The notes: generated from the letters alone by a model not told the origin. A DNA stretch of 64,000 bases from Chlorops oryzae (GCA_020466095.1 CM035807.1:106283227-106347226); one strand, 5' to 3'; numbered from the stretch's first letter, positions 18,189 through 30,574 are shown. Made by a program: numbers and translations.

Positions 18189-18330
18189 TAGGTTAGGTAA
18201 GGTCAGGTAAATGTGGCTGCCACCATGATGGTTGACACTAGTAGACCTCATGGGCCCTTTATGATACCACAAAAAATGGTTAACCAGAGGGCCTCTCACC
18301 TCGTAAATTATCGTCTCAGCGAAACGATTC
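18189..18330 (-). mobile_element. tRNA-derived SINE (family 2), internally deleted copy
   Basis: Read on the minus strand, it keeps part of the tRNA-like head (TGAGACGATAATTTACGAGG..., degenerate), the GGTATCATAAAGGGCCCATG body and a 3' tail rich in CCTAACCT. The fuller copies are at 21376-21560 (minus) and 23318-23515 (plus). Confidence 0.55.
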
Positions 18331-18532
18331 CAAGTCTCCTCTAAGGACCAGAAATTTCCATCAATTTTGAGAAGATTCCCCCCTTAACTGGCCAACAGAG
18401 CTCATAGGGAAAAAGTGTCGTTCGGACAATTTTTTATAACCCTTTTTCTATACGAAGTTTACTTTAAAGGAATCCATACAATGGTAGATTATGGCTCCAG
18501 CTGTCACAGTCCCTGGCGCCTATATAAAATAT

Positions 18533-19409
18533 CAGGGACGTGAAATGGTTTTGAACCGAACCGGTTTTGAGCCGTAAAACCGCTTTTATATGCTGATTAA
18601 CCGAACCCCCTTTTTGTAAAGGTTCAGGGTTTAATTTTTACCTGCAACCACGCACAGTTGGTCGCTCCGTCATAGGCCAAAAATAAAAAAAAATCGATTG
18701 GATATTCTTATGAAATTAGTATCGATAGCATCTCTAATATGAGTAAGGTAACCACCACTAACATTTTATTGTGCAAATTTTAGCCCTAAATGGTAAAAAA
18801 AAAATTGCATTAGAAGTGGGTTAGGTTAGGTTAGGTTTAACTGGGTGGCCTTTAAGACCGAGCATAGACCCCATGGGTCCCTAGCTTTGTCAGTACATGT
18901 TGATGCGATGTTGGAGAAAGTTTCTGTTTAGCTTCGGAGCATATAGTTTCCAAAGGCTTTAGATTTCTTCGCGAAATTTAATATTGTTGACAGATTTTGT
19001 TCAGTCATACACTGTAGATCAATCAGCCATGGCTCGCCAAAGAAACCATGTCTTGATCGTGCAAGAGCGCAGTGCATAGTACTGTTCCAGTTTCTTTCAC
19101 TGGTTCCAAACACCTCGACAGAGGTCTGTGCGCAAAGTTCATATAACACAGATGAGCACCCAGCAGGCAATGTCCAGTTATCACCTGAACTAATATCCTG
19201 CAGTCCGCTCGCGAAAGTTGCAATAGGAATTCTCTGTCATTCCTTTTTAGAAGTGGGTTAATAAATTTGTTCATTTTGAGAAATTCCCGAACCGAAACCC
19301 CGGTTCAAAGAAGTAGAAAACCCGGTTGGACGAACCAATCCAAAAGCTCAAACCCGGTTCGAGCCGCCGAACCGAACCGGGCTAATTTTCCACCCAGTTC
19401 ACGTCCCTG
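18533..19409. mobile_element. hAT-like element split by a later LINE insertion
   Basis: Left end CAGGGACGTGAA and right end TTCACGTCCCTG are perfect inverted repeats. The flanking octamers TAAAATAT (18525-18532) and TCAAATAT (19410-19417) match 7 of 8, as expected for an old hAT duplication. The subterminal regions carry AACCGAACCGG-type repeats in both arms. The interior is interrupted by the LINE fragment at 18824-19246. Without that insert the element is about 440 bp and noncoding. Confidence 0.7.
18824..19246 (-). mobile_element. 5'-truncated LINE fragment, ORF2 C-terminus, nested in the hAT-like element
   Basis: Flanked by a perfect 14-bp duplication, TTAGAAGTGGGTTA (18810-18823 and 19247-19260). 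The minus strand encodes SRADCRILVQVITGHCLLGA and, after a frameshift, ARSRHGFFGE and SKAFGNYML. That is the pattern found after the RNase H region at the end of Jockey/I-type LINE polyproteins (TGH...CR.C...ET..H.LC.C..L...R...G). The 3' end finishes in repeated AACCT units. It is truncated and frameshifted, so inactive. Confidence 0.75.
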
Positions 19410-19417
19410 TCAAATAT

Positions 19418-21375
19418 TATCAAAATTAAAATAAAAATCGACCGGCTAAAAGTTTAAGAATTTAGGTAGCCCTCATCCCGAACAATAAAGAGTTGCGGTG
19501 TATGTTAAAAAGTAATTTCCGTGTATAGGACTCTGGTTAGAGAAGAATCTTGAGCGGAAAATTTTTACAGATCTCTAAAGTCCACTCACGAATATGAGTT
19601 TTCTTGGAGTTCATGGAGATATACATACAATAACCTCCTTTTAATATTCTTATTCCAATTCTTTCATTGTGCCTCCTATTGAATTCAAACTTCACACAAA
19701 TTTTTAGACATTGAAACGATCCTCGATGGGATCTTTAGAGTCAAAGACGTTACTCAAAAAATTAAAAAAAAAATACAAGCTCATCAATTAATTTCCTCCA
19801 ATAATGAAAGAATAAAATATGAGCAAAGCACAAGTTTGAGCATAAGAAAATAGGAAGCAAAACAATCAAGCAAATGAGGTAAATCAGAATGAAAAATGAT
19901 GACATTTGAAATGATTTTAAATGCTGCATTTCCTAACGTTGACGGTCAAGAATGACGACCTCATCTGCATATGTGTTTGTGTGCCCCAACACATATATTG
20001 TATATATTTTTTTTTTATTTTTATGAATTTATATAATTATTTTGCATTTTCAACGGCCTTAGTTTGAAAATGATCGAATGCGGCGAAAGAACCGAAAAAT
20101 TGCATATCGACCGACCAACGTCCAGATTAGATAGATGACCTCTTCTCCAGAATATTCATTTAACCATTGCAAAATTGAATTGTGTTTATTTATATTTTTT
20201 ATATATGAACGAGTATGCATTCATGTTTATTTATACATATATGTATTTATTTAATTTTCGAATATAGCGAACGCAAGCGAAATTTTCAAACGAGAAGATC
20301 GTGAGATCAACACAACAAAATATTCTCACAAAACAAAAAAAAAAAACAAAAAAATTACTCTTTTGGGGAGCGTGAAGCTCGAGGCTGATTATTTAAACAT
20401 GTGCTTTTCTCGTTTAATTCTTTATTGTATTTTTAAATTATGACACATACTTAAATCAAAAAATAAAAAAAAAAAAAATAAAAAAATTGAAAAAAAAGAG
20501 AATAAATGAAGAGTTTTACTTAAGAGCATATCAAAAGAGAGCCTGTGCGTTCTGACATGTTCGCTAGTCGTAACTTAAACGATCAGATCGATCTCAATCT
20601 GAACGAGTTTTTAGACAAACAAACAGAATTATTTATTTACATATATAAAATGGAATCAAACTAAAAGAAGAAAGACAAATTGAAGAGGTGTCGAAATGGA
20701 AAAACAAACGAAAAGTGCGTGAGAGTTTTTTTTTTTTTTTTTTTTGTACGTAAAAATAAAATTGATACGTAATATTTGACGAGTTCAAAATCTCTTGTGC
20801 GAAGTTATGAATAAATAGATGCTATAAATTAATGTTCAAGCGTTCAAAGAAAATGAAAAAGAAATGAAAAAAAAAAAAAATAATAAAAAATTAAATTAAA
20901 TAAAAATCTTGTGTTCGCACAAAATGCAAAAATCAACTCAATTAAAACTTATCAATCGGAAATTTGTTAAAACATTTTGTTATTATTAAATGAACTTTGA
21001 CATGAGTTAAATGACTTAATAGAAATAGGTTTTTTTTTGAATAAAAATAAATGTTATTTCTTGCAATTTTTGCAGCTTTGAAGCGCAAACATAACCAAAA
21101 GTGAGCTAGAAGAAATATTTTGTGATTTGATTGGTTGTTCAAAAAGTTCTAGGCCTTTTTTGTTTGGAGAAAACTGATTTCAGCACCTAAATAATTGATC
21201 AAAACAACTTAAAACTTTATCTGGTTAAACAATACACCATCACCATCTTTTATCAGTCGAAGAGAATAGTATTTGATAGCAGATTAAAATTCGGGCATCA
21301 AAGGGTTAAATTTGTCAAAAATAAGGGATTCCATAACAAAAATGGGTTGTAAAAAATTTAACTCTTTACTGCATA
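19418..21375. other. AT-rich intergenic sequence
   Basis: Many A and T runs and no credible reading frame or splice chain. Short microsatellite-like TATG/TTTA runs occur near 19990-20260. No repeat ends are recognised. Confidence 0.6.
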
Positions 21376-21560
21376 ATACATTAGGTTAGGTTAGTGAGGC
21401 TGCCGGCAATGAAGGTTGGCATAATTAGGCCTCACACGGGCCCGTTGTGATACCACGAAAAATGGCAAAAAAAAGACACAAACATCTACGTCCTTAGCTG
21501 GGACTTGAACCCAGAGCCTCTCGCTTCATTAGTTGGCATCTCAAGCAAGTACGGCACACA
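21376..21560 (-). mobile_element. tRNA-derived SINE (family 2)
   Basis: On the minus strand a tRNA-like head reads GTACTTGCTTGAGATGCC..., with a B-box-like GGGTTCAAGTCCC at about 21490-21502. The body has GGTATCACAACGGGCCCGTG and the 3' end is CCTAACCTAACCTAA. The head matches the copies at 21725-21800 and 23318-23395. Confidence 0.7.
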
Positions 21561-21724
21561 GACCGACTGAATAATACGTCAGATAATTTAAAAAAAATTT
21601 TTATTCCCTGTAAGTAGATGGATTTTTTTTTACCATGATAATAATAATATATTTAAAAAATGACAAAAAATGTTTTCCCCAGTAAACGGTTTTAGTAAGG
21701 CTTCGAAAATAATCATATGGGAAT

Positions 21725-21805
21725 TTAACCTCAGCTGGGAGTCCAACCTAGGGCCTCTCGCTTCGTAAATTGGCATCTCAGCTAACTACGGCGCTGAGGC
21801 CGTCG
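21725..21805 (-). mobile_element. tRNA-derived SINE (family 2), head fragment
   Basis: The minus strand keeps only the tRNA-like head. It has an A-box-like CCGTAGTTAGCTGAGATGCC and a B-box-like TAGGTTGGACTCCCAGC, both diverged from family copies. Confidence 0.6.
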
Positions 21806-22868
21806 ACAAGAACGTTACTTTGTCTGGAAATGGCCATTTTTCTCATTTCTCTTTTTGTCTGAAACTATTTATGGGTTCATATGCGATAAAGGGTTAATAA
21901 ATGTTCGTGGGGAAAATAATCAGACTTTCCTCAAAAACCTAGTTCCCCATTCTATACACATACATATATTTATATCAATTTTTTCTTTTTATGGCTTTAA
22001 TGTTTTTGTTTTGTATTGTTCAAATTTTTTGAAACACTTTCTTGGAAAATGGAGGATATTTTTGGGGTCAAAAAGATTTTTTTTTTCGTAATATGTGTGA
22101 AAAATCGGAATTTTTTATGTGCGGGGGTGACACACTGATTTGAGGAAAAATTGGGAACCTCCGAAAACGCTGGTTGAAATTATTGAAATATCGAATTGTA
22201 TGTATTCACTGAGGCACTTAATAGACTTGAAATTATTCAATTTATTAAGTTATACGTATTCGAGGCTTTGTAAAATTAGTAAAACGTTGGAGGAATTCCT
22301 TGGAGTCCAATCGGTCTTAATATTAACTGAAATTTGAACGAAGCTAATGAAAATTGAATTCGTAACACTAATTTAAACAACCCGTAGGAGCTTTAAATGG
22401 CATAAATAAGGACAAGGGGGAAAAAAAGACAAAGTTGATTAAGCAATATTAGGACATCATTAGATAAAATATTTATCAAAGAGAATATACAGCATTCCCT
22501 TGTGTAATAAAATAGTAGGATAGGGATACCTACTTTCAATTTGATTATAATCAATAATTATTGTTTGCGACTCTGAAGTTAACATTCCACATGTTGAACC
22601 TTTATTGTTGGGGTAGGAGTAATGGTAAATTCATTTTCAATATCGCAATTCTTTAAGCATTGAAATTTATGGCAGCACCGTCTTCTGTCTGGGCTGCGAG
22701 TAAAATTTATTTAGATTGTTATTTTCAAAAATCGAGTCATTCGAATGATTGTTTCGTACTCCAAATTGGTGTCCTCCGACTCCAGCACTTCCAAACCTGT
22801 CTATCTTTTTGTATTTTCATGTTTTCCAAATATCGAACTCAAATTTCTTATCGCATTTAAATACGCAA
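21806..22868. other. intergenic, no gene recognised
   Basis: AT-rich sequence with several short open frames but no domain, repeat end or RNA gene that I can identify. Confidence 0.5.
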
Positions 22869-23037
22869 GGGATATTCACAAAGGCGTCGGGAAAATAGTA
22901 AAGTCGGAAAATCGGAAAATTTTATCTGATCAAAAAGTTGTGCAAGATACAAAAACATTTAAAAATTTTTTTAAGAAGTCGAAATTTTCCGATTTTGCGA
23001 CTTTGCAACGTTTTTAACACGCCTTTGTGAATACCCC
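22869..23037. mobile_element. short MITE with about 19-bp terminal inverted repeats
   Basis: GGGATATTCACAAAGGCGT at 22869-22887 pairs with ACGCCTTTGTGAATACCCC at 23019-23037, 18 of 19 matches. The interior has a second complementary pair (AGTCGGAAAATCGGAAAATT / AATTTTCCGATTTTGCGACT), so the whole 169 bp can fold. It is noncoding and its class is unknown. Confidence 0.65.
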
Positions 23038-23317
23038 TACAGTATGTTTAGGAGTATTAAAATATTTTTAATATTTTTTTTTTTTAATTTGAATGGTGAA
23101 AACCAAAAGAGCATTTTTATTTTAAAAAAATGTTTAATAGTGGTACTCATGCAGCTTCGCAAATGCCTTCGCAACTTTTCCCATCGTAAATTTTCATTAA
23201 AAATTTTGACAGTTGTGTGACCAATTTCTCATTTCCCACAATTTGCGAAGCTGCATGAGTCCCACTAATATGTTTGGTTACCAAATATGTACTACCAAAC
23301 TTTGGTAGTATTCGTCG

Positions 23318-23515
23318 TCCTCTCTGCCGTAGTTGGTTGAGATGCCAATTTACGAAGCGAGAGGCTCTGGGTTCTACTCCCAGCTGAGTTCGTGGATGTT
23401 GTTTAGTTTTTCTGTTTCTTCTTTGGTTTAAAATTTTTCGTGCTATGACAACGGAACGTGTGAGGCCTACTAGTGTCACCCTTTATGGTAGCAGCCACAC
23501 TATCCTAACCTATCC
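23318..23515 (+). mobile_element. tRNA-derived SINE (family 2), best copy
   Basis: Head with A-box-like TGCCGTAGTTGGTTGAGATG and B-box-like GGGTTCTACTCCC. The body is shared with the copies at 18189 and 21376 (ATGACAACGG, GTGAGGCCTACTAGTGTCAC, GCAGCCACA), and it ends in CCTAACCTATCC. It is about 200 bp and has no poly(A). Its AACCT-type tail is like the tail of the LINE fragment at 18824-19246. Confidence 0.7.
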
Positions 23516-23697
23516 TTGGTAGTATTGGCACCAATAGAAACTTTTATTAGAAAAAATTAACAAAATGGCGGTCTCAGAAGACTTTTTTCCAGATTTTCGG
23601 GAAAAAAGCCAACAGCTAATTGCTTATAAAAAATCTAAATAAAAAATTTTAGTTTTTAGTGTTTTTTTTTCCAAAAGCTATATGAAAGTTTCATTGT

Positions 23698-23838
23698 CCG
23701 TATTTAGCGACAGTCGCTCGATAATGCAACTCTGAGCGAGTTTCTAAAACGAGCAACACAAATCCCCTTCTTTCGACCGTAGTGTAAATTCGCTCAGAGT
23801 TGCATTATCAAGCGATTATCGCCCTAACCTAAATACGG
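23698..23838. mobile_element. 141-bp MITE with long terminal inverted repeats
   Basis: The ends CCGTATTTAG and CTAAATACGG are followed inward by arms pairing GCTCGATAATGCAACTCTGA with TCAGAGTTGCATTATCAAGC, so about 45 bp per arm with a few mismatches. It is noncoding. TCATT lies two bases outside the left end and directly outside the right end, so the target duplication is uncertain. Confidence 0.7.
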
Positions 23839-25169
23839 TCATTCAAATCGAGCGAGCGGGATTCCCTTCACGATGGTATGGAGAGTTAGGTATATCAGCA
23901 CTCTCGAATATCCAAGAACTCTTTGTTAATTGACGAATAACTCGAAGAGTAATCGTCAAATTTACATGAAATTTGCAGAGACAATATGTAAGTACCTACG
24001 CCTTATTTCTTGAGGATTTTTGATACTCTCGAGAACATTGTCAAGTTAACCAATATAGACTCGAAATATGCAAAAGCTAGAGTTGAATCTATATCAGAAA
24101 ATGTCTCTACTTTATTGAAAATACATCCTTATTAAACTAGAACAATAAAGTCAAACACCAGAAAATTTTTTAAAATATTTGAGGCACTTTTAAAGAGAAT
24201 TTCCGACTGACTCCAAGGTATCATAGTATACAACTAAATCTATTGAAATGAAAGCGTTTTATGAATTTCTAATGATTCTGGTATTTTACATCGATATTTG
24301 TTACGCCTACTCGATTGCTTGCCTTCCAAAGTTTTGAAATATTTAGATTCTTTTGTAAATAGTGCTCCATCGACGTCTCTGATTCATTCAAATTCTTTTT
24401 TAATCATTTGATATAGACTCGAAATTATATTAGAATTTATGAAAACCGGAAATTCGAAATAATTCGGTATAAATGAATCTATTTTTATGCCTATAAAAGT
24501 TTTGTATATTAGTTTTTTGATCGCTTTTATTTATCCAATCATTTCGATACGATATAATAATACGAAAATTGCCTTCAATGACAATGGTCAAAATTCATAT
24601 GAAATAACGAATCCTATAAATTTTACCTAACAAGATTAACCCTCATTAAGTCTTTAAGCTGTCAAGGCTAGAAGTTAAAAATAATAAACAAATTCATCGA
24701 ACATCGAAATGTGTTATTTGAAGTGATGTTGCCACAAAAGAATCCAAATTTATGAGAAAACATCAAACAAATTTAATGAATCCGCATTAAATTCAAAATG
24801 AAATGAAAGGAGCGAAAAAACGTAATTTGAATGTGAAAAAAAAAATTACTTATTTATATCCATTGCGATGCTAATTTGAAGGGGCTTATCTGACAATGAA
24901 TACTGCACGACTTTTCTTCGGTATCTATCAGTTGCCTGCTGGCGCCTTGCGAATTTCGCATTCGTACAGAAATTAATAAAAATTCAATTAAGCGATTTTC
25001 ATGATGAGATACAATACGAACGAGCGTAGTATCTATAAGCTTGACATATCGGCATCCAGATGCAATAGCAATTATATTAACCATTAAAATTGTGTGAATT
25101 TATGTTCTTTTGTTTTCATTTAAAAGCGAAATTTCAAAAAAAATAAATAAAGAAAATTGTATAAAAAAT
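23839..25169. other. intergenic, no gene recognised
   Basis: AT-rich sequence with no domain-bearing reading frame, clear repeat end or RNA gene. Confidence 0.5.
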
Positions 25170-26412
25170 TTTTAAAATTAATATTTAATTGAATTCTATT
25201 CGAATTGTTTATGAATTTATATGTATGGGAGAAACGATAAAATTATGGGATAAATATCGGTATCGGACGTGTTACAGTTGCCCTTGTAATGCCTGGTTTC
25301 CAATGGTGCAGAAATGCCTGCATGCTTTGCGAGGTGATTTATGAGTTAATCATTACCAAGTTGGATAGAAAAAAAATCGAAATATATTTTTTCAAAATTC
25401 ATTTCGATCAACAATTTTGCATATGTATGAAATGTTTACTTATACTGTCATACCTATTTCATTTTCTTTTTCACTCATTTCTCTAATAAATGTTCTTTCT
25501 GTCCGGCTTTTAGTACTTGTATTTTTGGACTAATTCTCAAATAGACTGTTATCAGTTTCTTCAATCTAGTTGGAAATAATGCAAATACTAGTAAGGAAAA
25601 CTTTTTACTGTTTAATAAAGAGAAAACATTGAGAGTTCGATTTAAGTTATTTATTTTTTTAAATAGCTCAATACCGTTCTAATTTCGCTGAGAGAATGCC
25701 TGTCCAATTTAAATCAGGTGATTTTTAATCGAAATCGAAAGCTAGCAAACTTGTCCCTCTAATTCAACTAGAATTTAACTGGTTAAAAATTTTAAAATAA
25801 TATTTAATTGAATTCTATTCAGAATTGTTTATGAATTTATATGTATGGGAGAAACGATAAAATTATGGATACAATCATCGGTATCGGACCGTGTTAATAG
25901 TTGCCCATTGTAATGCCTGGTTTCCAATGGTGCAGAAATGCCTGCATGCTTTGCGAGGTGATTGTATGAGTTAATCATTACCAGTTGGAATGAAATAAAA
26001 ATCGAAATATAGTTTTTGTCAAAATTCATCTTCGCATCAAGCAATTATATGCATATTGTATCGAAATGTTTACTTATACTGTCATACCTATTATCATTTT
26101 CTTTTTCACTCATTTCATGGCTAATAAATGAGTTCTTATCTGTCCGGCTTTTAGTACTTGTATTTTTGGACTAATTTCAAAATAGACTGTTATCAGTTTC
26201 TTCAATCTAGTTTTTTGGAAATACATGCAAATACTAGTAAGGAAATACTTTTTACTGTTTAATAAATAGAAAATCATTGAGAGTTCGAATTTAAGTTATT
26301 TATGGTTTTAAAAGCTCAATTACCGTTCTAATTTCCGCTGAGAGAATGCCTGTCCAATTTAAATCAGGTGATTTTTAATCGAAATCGAAAGCTAGCAAAC
26401 TTGTCCCTCTAA
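25170..26412 (+). repeat. tandem duplication of about 600 bp, second copy rich in indels
   Basis: Copy 1 (about 25170-25762) and copy 2 (about 25788-26412) run in parallel from an AATATTTAATTGAATTCTAT block to AGCTAGCAAACTTGTCCCTC. Long stretches are identical, for example about 75 bases before the end. They are broken by scattered 1-4 base insertions in copy 2 (ATGGGATAAATATCGG versus ATGGATACAATCATCGG). No coding function is seen. Confidence 0.85.
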
Positions 26413-26634
26413 TGCGAATCGAATTGAAATCGGTTCTAAATCTACTTAGAACATAACGATTACAATAGAATTAAAACTTAACTGACCTATCAACTAAATT
26501 GGTAATATACGATTATCTATAATATATAAATAGCCGAACTAAAATCGGTTCAGTACCATTATCTCGAGTATTTCTTAATCGGTTTTTATATATTTTTTTA
26601 ATTGAAAGATATTTGGCGTGAGCAGTGCCCTTTT

Positions 26635-27535
26635 TATACCCGACACACTCTGTGTCGAGGGTATATTGCGTTTGTGTGGCTGTGTGTTGTGTAACACCCA
26701 GAACTAGTCGAGATAGACCATACAAAATGTATATAGAAATGATCAGTGTCACTAGGAGATTCGATTTATGTCCGTCTGTCTATCCGTCTGTCTGCCTGTA
26801 TACAGTTATCTTATCGAAGGAGTTGAGCTATCTTGACAAAATTTAGTGTGCGTGCTCACGAGGACACGAGTAAGAACAAGTTCGAGAATGGACCAAATCG
26901 GACCATTTTTAGGGGTACCTCCAGTACTAGGGTCTGTTACGAAAATCAACAAAAACTGCTCTAAAATCGAATATTTTCAAGATATTTTGATAAAATTTGA
27001 TACTTGAACATGTTTAAAGGCAAGTAATATGATTTCCAAAAATTGGAAAAGTGGGCGTGGCGGAAGGGAATTTTTCGAAAATTGTCTCCTACACCCGAAG
27101 TTCAAATGGTCCTTGAACGAAATTTGGCACTTATGCTTCCTTTGTAGCCATAAACATCCTCTACAAAAATTTCTTTGATAGGTCTATTATTAAGGGTACC
27201 TCCAGTACTAGGTTCTGTCACAAAAATCCCAAAACTTCCCCAAAATCTGACTTTTTCGAAATACATATTTCAATGAAACTTAGAATTTGAGCGTATATTT
27301 AAGCCTCCGATTAGAATTGCTAAAAAAAAAAGGAAAATGTAGTGCGTGCGTGCAAAGGGTATGTATATGGCGGCCCTAATGCCTTTAAAACCTGTTGAAT
27401 ATTCTTTCTTTAAGTGTGCTCCAAATGTTAATAATCCTTAGGGTTGTCCCGTTTAAAAAATTAATTCAAGCATAAAGTGTAGTCGTGAACTCGGGTATAT
27501 TATTGGAGGTCGACCTGACTATAACACCCTTACTG
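26635..27535 (-). mobile_element. mini-me/Helentron-like element (family A), full inverted copy
   Basis: Starts with TATACCCGACACACTCTGTG and ends with GACTATAACACCCTTACT, the same element as 17018-17864 in reverse. It has a (GTCY)n tract at about 26770-26800 and two internal GTACCTCCAGTACTAGG blocks. The Helitron-side hairpin has decayed here (GGTCGACCTGAC). Confidence 0.75.
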
Positions 27536-28770
27536 TGTTATAATTATTGCTTTTAGAAATCGGATGGTTATGACCTCCCAAAAATATATCAAATCAAATC
27601 CCATATAAAGGTATTCCCCCTTAACATAACATTAACAATTCCAGTCAGATAAGAGAAAGAGATAGGCGAGAAACACACTACAGTTTATATGTATATGGTG
27701 GTCGAATTTCGACCACTGGACGACCCTAGTGTTAATAAATTAACTTGACGGCAGCCTCTTTAAGACAAAAGTAATGGCTATTGGGTAGGAAAGCCTTCAA
27801 TCATCATTGATCATTAAATTCGAAAATCATGATTATTTTTCAAACATTGATTTTCCACTCAAAACTCGTATCTGTGAGTGATTCATCAACAAATAAGAAA
27901 CATAAACTTTTTTTTCCAAATATACAGCAATTGTTTTTAGCATTTAAAACTCATCCGTCGAGAATGTTCATGTCCTTCACTGAGTCACTTTCAATTGTTT
28001 TCCCCTGATATGCAAATATTTCAAAGAAATTTTAAGTAGTTCTCTTTCCGAGTCCTTTCATTTTATAATCGAAACTCATGGATATAATCTGTGCACAAGG
28101 CCTATTAACCAATTAAAGTCTCATCGAGTCATGTTTTCCTGAATATTAAAATGATGACAGAATGGATGTCAATTGCATCCATTCAAATATGCTCCAAAAA
28201 ATTTTGTTTCCTCAATACTGAACTTGAGATTTCCGACTATTTCTCAATGAATATATATATATTATTAAATGATCGTAATTAAAAATGATATTGAAAAAAG
28301 TTTTTGTCGCACAAAATGCTGAAACGTCCTTGCACAATGAAAGAGAAAATAAATGCAAAATTACTTATTTAATTTTAATAATAATTTTTTTTTTTCTTAA
28401 ACATAATTTCACTTAAATGATTATGACGAAAAACAATGTCGCCAACACCCACTCACAAATGAGCTGAGCTGATGTTGACACATACATACATATGTATATA
28501 GGAATATACGGAAGATTGGAAGATAAAAACAATTTATATGCTTCCTCGTGTCTTTCGAATGGTTTTGTAACAATTTGTTTGAGTTCCATTAATATTTTAT
28601 GTGACTTTTCATACGAGATGTGTTTAGCCTTAATAGAAAGCCGTAATTAATTTGCATTCTGATATAGAGAAATAATCGGATTACATTCAAACATCTGGAT
28701 TATTTTATAAGCTCATAGTAAAAATCTATAATTTACGGAATGAAATTAAACAAAATTGTATTCGTATTTA
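27536..28770. other. intergenic, no gene recognised
   Basis: AT-rich sequence. A 19-bp palindrome GTGGTCGAATTTCGACCAC occurs at about 27699-27717. Otherwise nothing is recognised. Confidence 0.5.
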
Positions 28771-29402
28771 TACACTGAGAGAACTTAACCATGATTTTTA
28801 AAAAAGGGCACATTGTTATTCACAGTCCTTTTGATTTTCGAGCAGAACGAAAATTTCAAAAGAAAAATGGTTGAGTCAACAACATTTTTGGTTGATTTGA
28901 AAGGAAATATTTTTAATTACATTTCTTTACATTCGGTATAATTCTCATATGTTTTATAGAATAGGACATATAAGATATTCATTCATCTTAGAACTTTTTA
29001 AGCATTGCGGAAGCAGTCACGACAACGGAGTGACCAAATCGGATGAAGTCCATCCGATGGCTATTTTTTGGGGTTATGTTCAGCAGAGGGCTCTGTGGTC
29101 GTTTGCTTTGAACGTTAATTAAATTTGTTTTGACATTTCTTTTTTTATGGGTTTATTTAAGAAAATTTCATTTTATTTTAAAAATTATCTTGTCATTTCA
29201 ATTATGTCCGTGGTTAGTTCAACAATTTAAATTTAAATCCATTTTTGAAAATTATCATTTCAATTCAACCTGAAATATGGTTGATTCAAAAGGAAAATCT
29301 TTATTTTTTCAACATGAAAAATTGTTAAATTAAAAATATTCCTTGTTGTAGGTTTTTCCTTTTGATTTAACCAGTTTTCTGGTTGATTTTTTTCTCTGTG
29401 TA
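28771..29402. mobile_element. candidate MITE with ACAC.GAGA ends
   Basis: Left end TACACTGAGAGAA and right end TTTTTTTCTCTGTGTA form a short imperfect inverted repeat. Further in, GGAAATATTTTTAATT pairs with AATTAAAAATATTCC. It is 632 bp and noncoding. Target duplication is not evident, so class and limits are uncertain. Confidence 0.45.
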
Positions 29403-30053
29403 GTTGATGCAATTCAAGTACAAAAACAGCGAAAGAAATTCGGATATAATTGAATTTATGAAAGAAAAAAGAAATCAGCTTTCAAGGATTTTAAAGCATT
29501 TTGTAAAGCCATACCTACACTTGTTAGCAAATCACCAATTTACTAGTGTAAAAGGCTTCATATACTCATATTATGCACTATACTCAAATGCCACGATATG
29601 ATTAATATATGAACATTTTAAATTTTTAATGCAAGGCGTATGCGAAAATAGCTCATTTCTGAAAATTTTTCACAGGATCATGGATAATTTTCTACAGAAC
29701 AATACATTGGCAGGGGTATAAAGAAGACCTAGTACTGGTGGAGTTGGAACTAGTAAAGCCATAGAGTTTAGCTATTCGCAATTCCTGTAGGGTAGTGATC
29801 TCATTATATTTATGCATTAATTTATTATTGCTTCAATAAATAAATAAATAATCTTAATAATAATTATAATACATGGGAAGATTTTTGGGAGATTTTAAGG
29901 ATATTCAAGAAGAGGTGGCAAAAAATGTACTTGCTTACCTTTAATGTCCAAATATTTTCTTCATACCTGAGTACTGCTCATAGCAAAGATGCTTGAGATC
30001 GGCAACAGGTGTACATGCGGAATAATACAAAACTTTCAAAGATTTTTGTTTCA
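29403..30053. other. intergenic, no gene recognised
   Basis: AT-rich sequence; the open frame at 29404-29601 has no recognisable domain and is not called. Confidence 0.5.
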
Positions 30054-30291
30054 ATTTAGACCAGGGATCGGCGCACTAGGAACAATTTTGCGATAGCCAC
30101 TCACACGTATTGCTTGCGCTCTTCGATTTATGCTTCGCTTTTTTGTTAGTCACTTTCGAAATCGTGTTATAACATCCGCGTCCGCATCGTATTCAAACAC
30201 AACAAAAAATTCACTTTTTTCTTTCAGTGCATTTCTTCGCTTCTCTCACACATACACTATCACTTTTATTTTGCCGATCCCTGATTTAGAC
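30054..30291. mobile_element. hAT-type MITE with perfect 8-bp target duplication
   Basis: Element 30062-30283 (222 bp). Ends CAGGGATCGGC and GCCGATCCCTG are perfect inverted repeats, flanked by ATTTAGAC on both sides (30054-30061 and 30284-30291). CAG ends plus an 8-bp duplication are the signature of hAT elements. It is noncoding. Confidence 0.88.
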
Positions 30292-30574
30292 ACATTTTAC
30301 AGATCTACTGATTCATGTTTCAGTTCATGGATTAATTGAATGGCCTCAAGATTTCTGAAAAACAATAAAAAGATATTTTAATCATAGGTTTAAAAATAAG
30401 AAGGTAACGTCTGCAAAAAATACATATATATATATATGTATATATTGTCCTAATATTTTTTATTGTTTGTTTTTATTACAATAGTTCTGTGTATTTATGA
30501 TCAAAATGAAATGAATTTCTTTTTATAAGTAATCAAACGGTTCGGAATTTTCACTTTTATTTCAATCGCTTTAT

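Noticed and set aside
18826..18840. telomere-like GGTTAGG repeats
   Set aside because: Only three units, at the end of a LINE fragment with a target duplication; this is the 3' tail, not a telomere.
22140..23017. overlapping open frames of 65-90 codons
   Set aside because: No recognisable domain or splice chain; one runs through an inverted-repeat MITE.
30130..30339. 69-codon open frame
   Set aside because: It lies across a hAT-type MITE and its target duplication.
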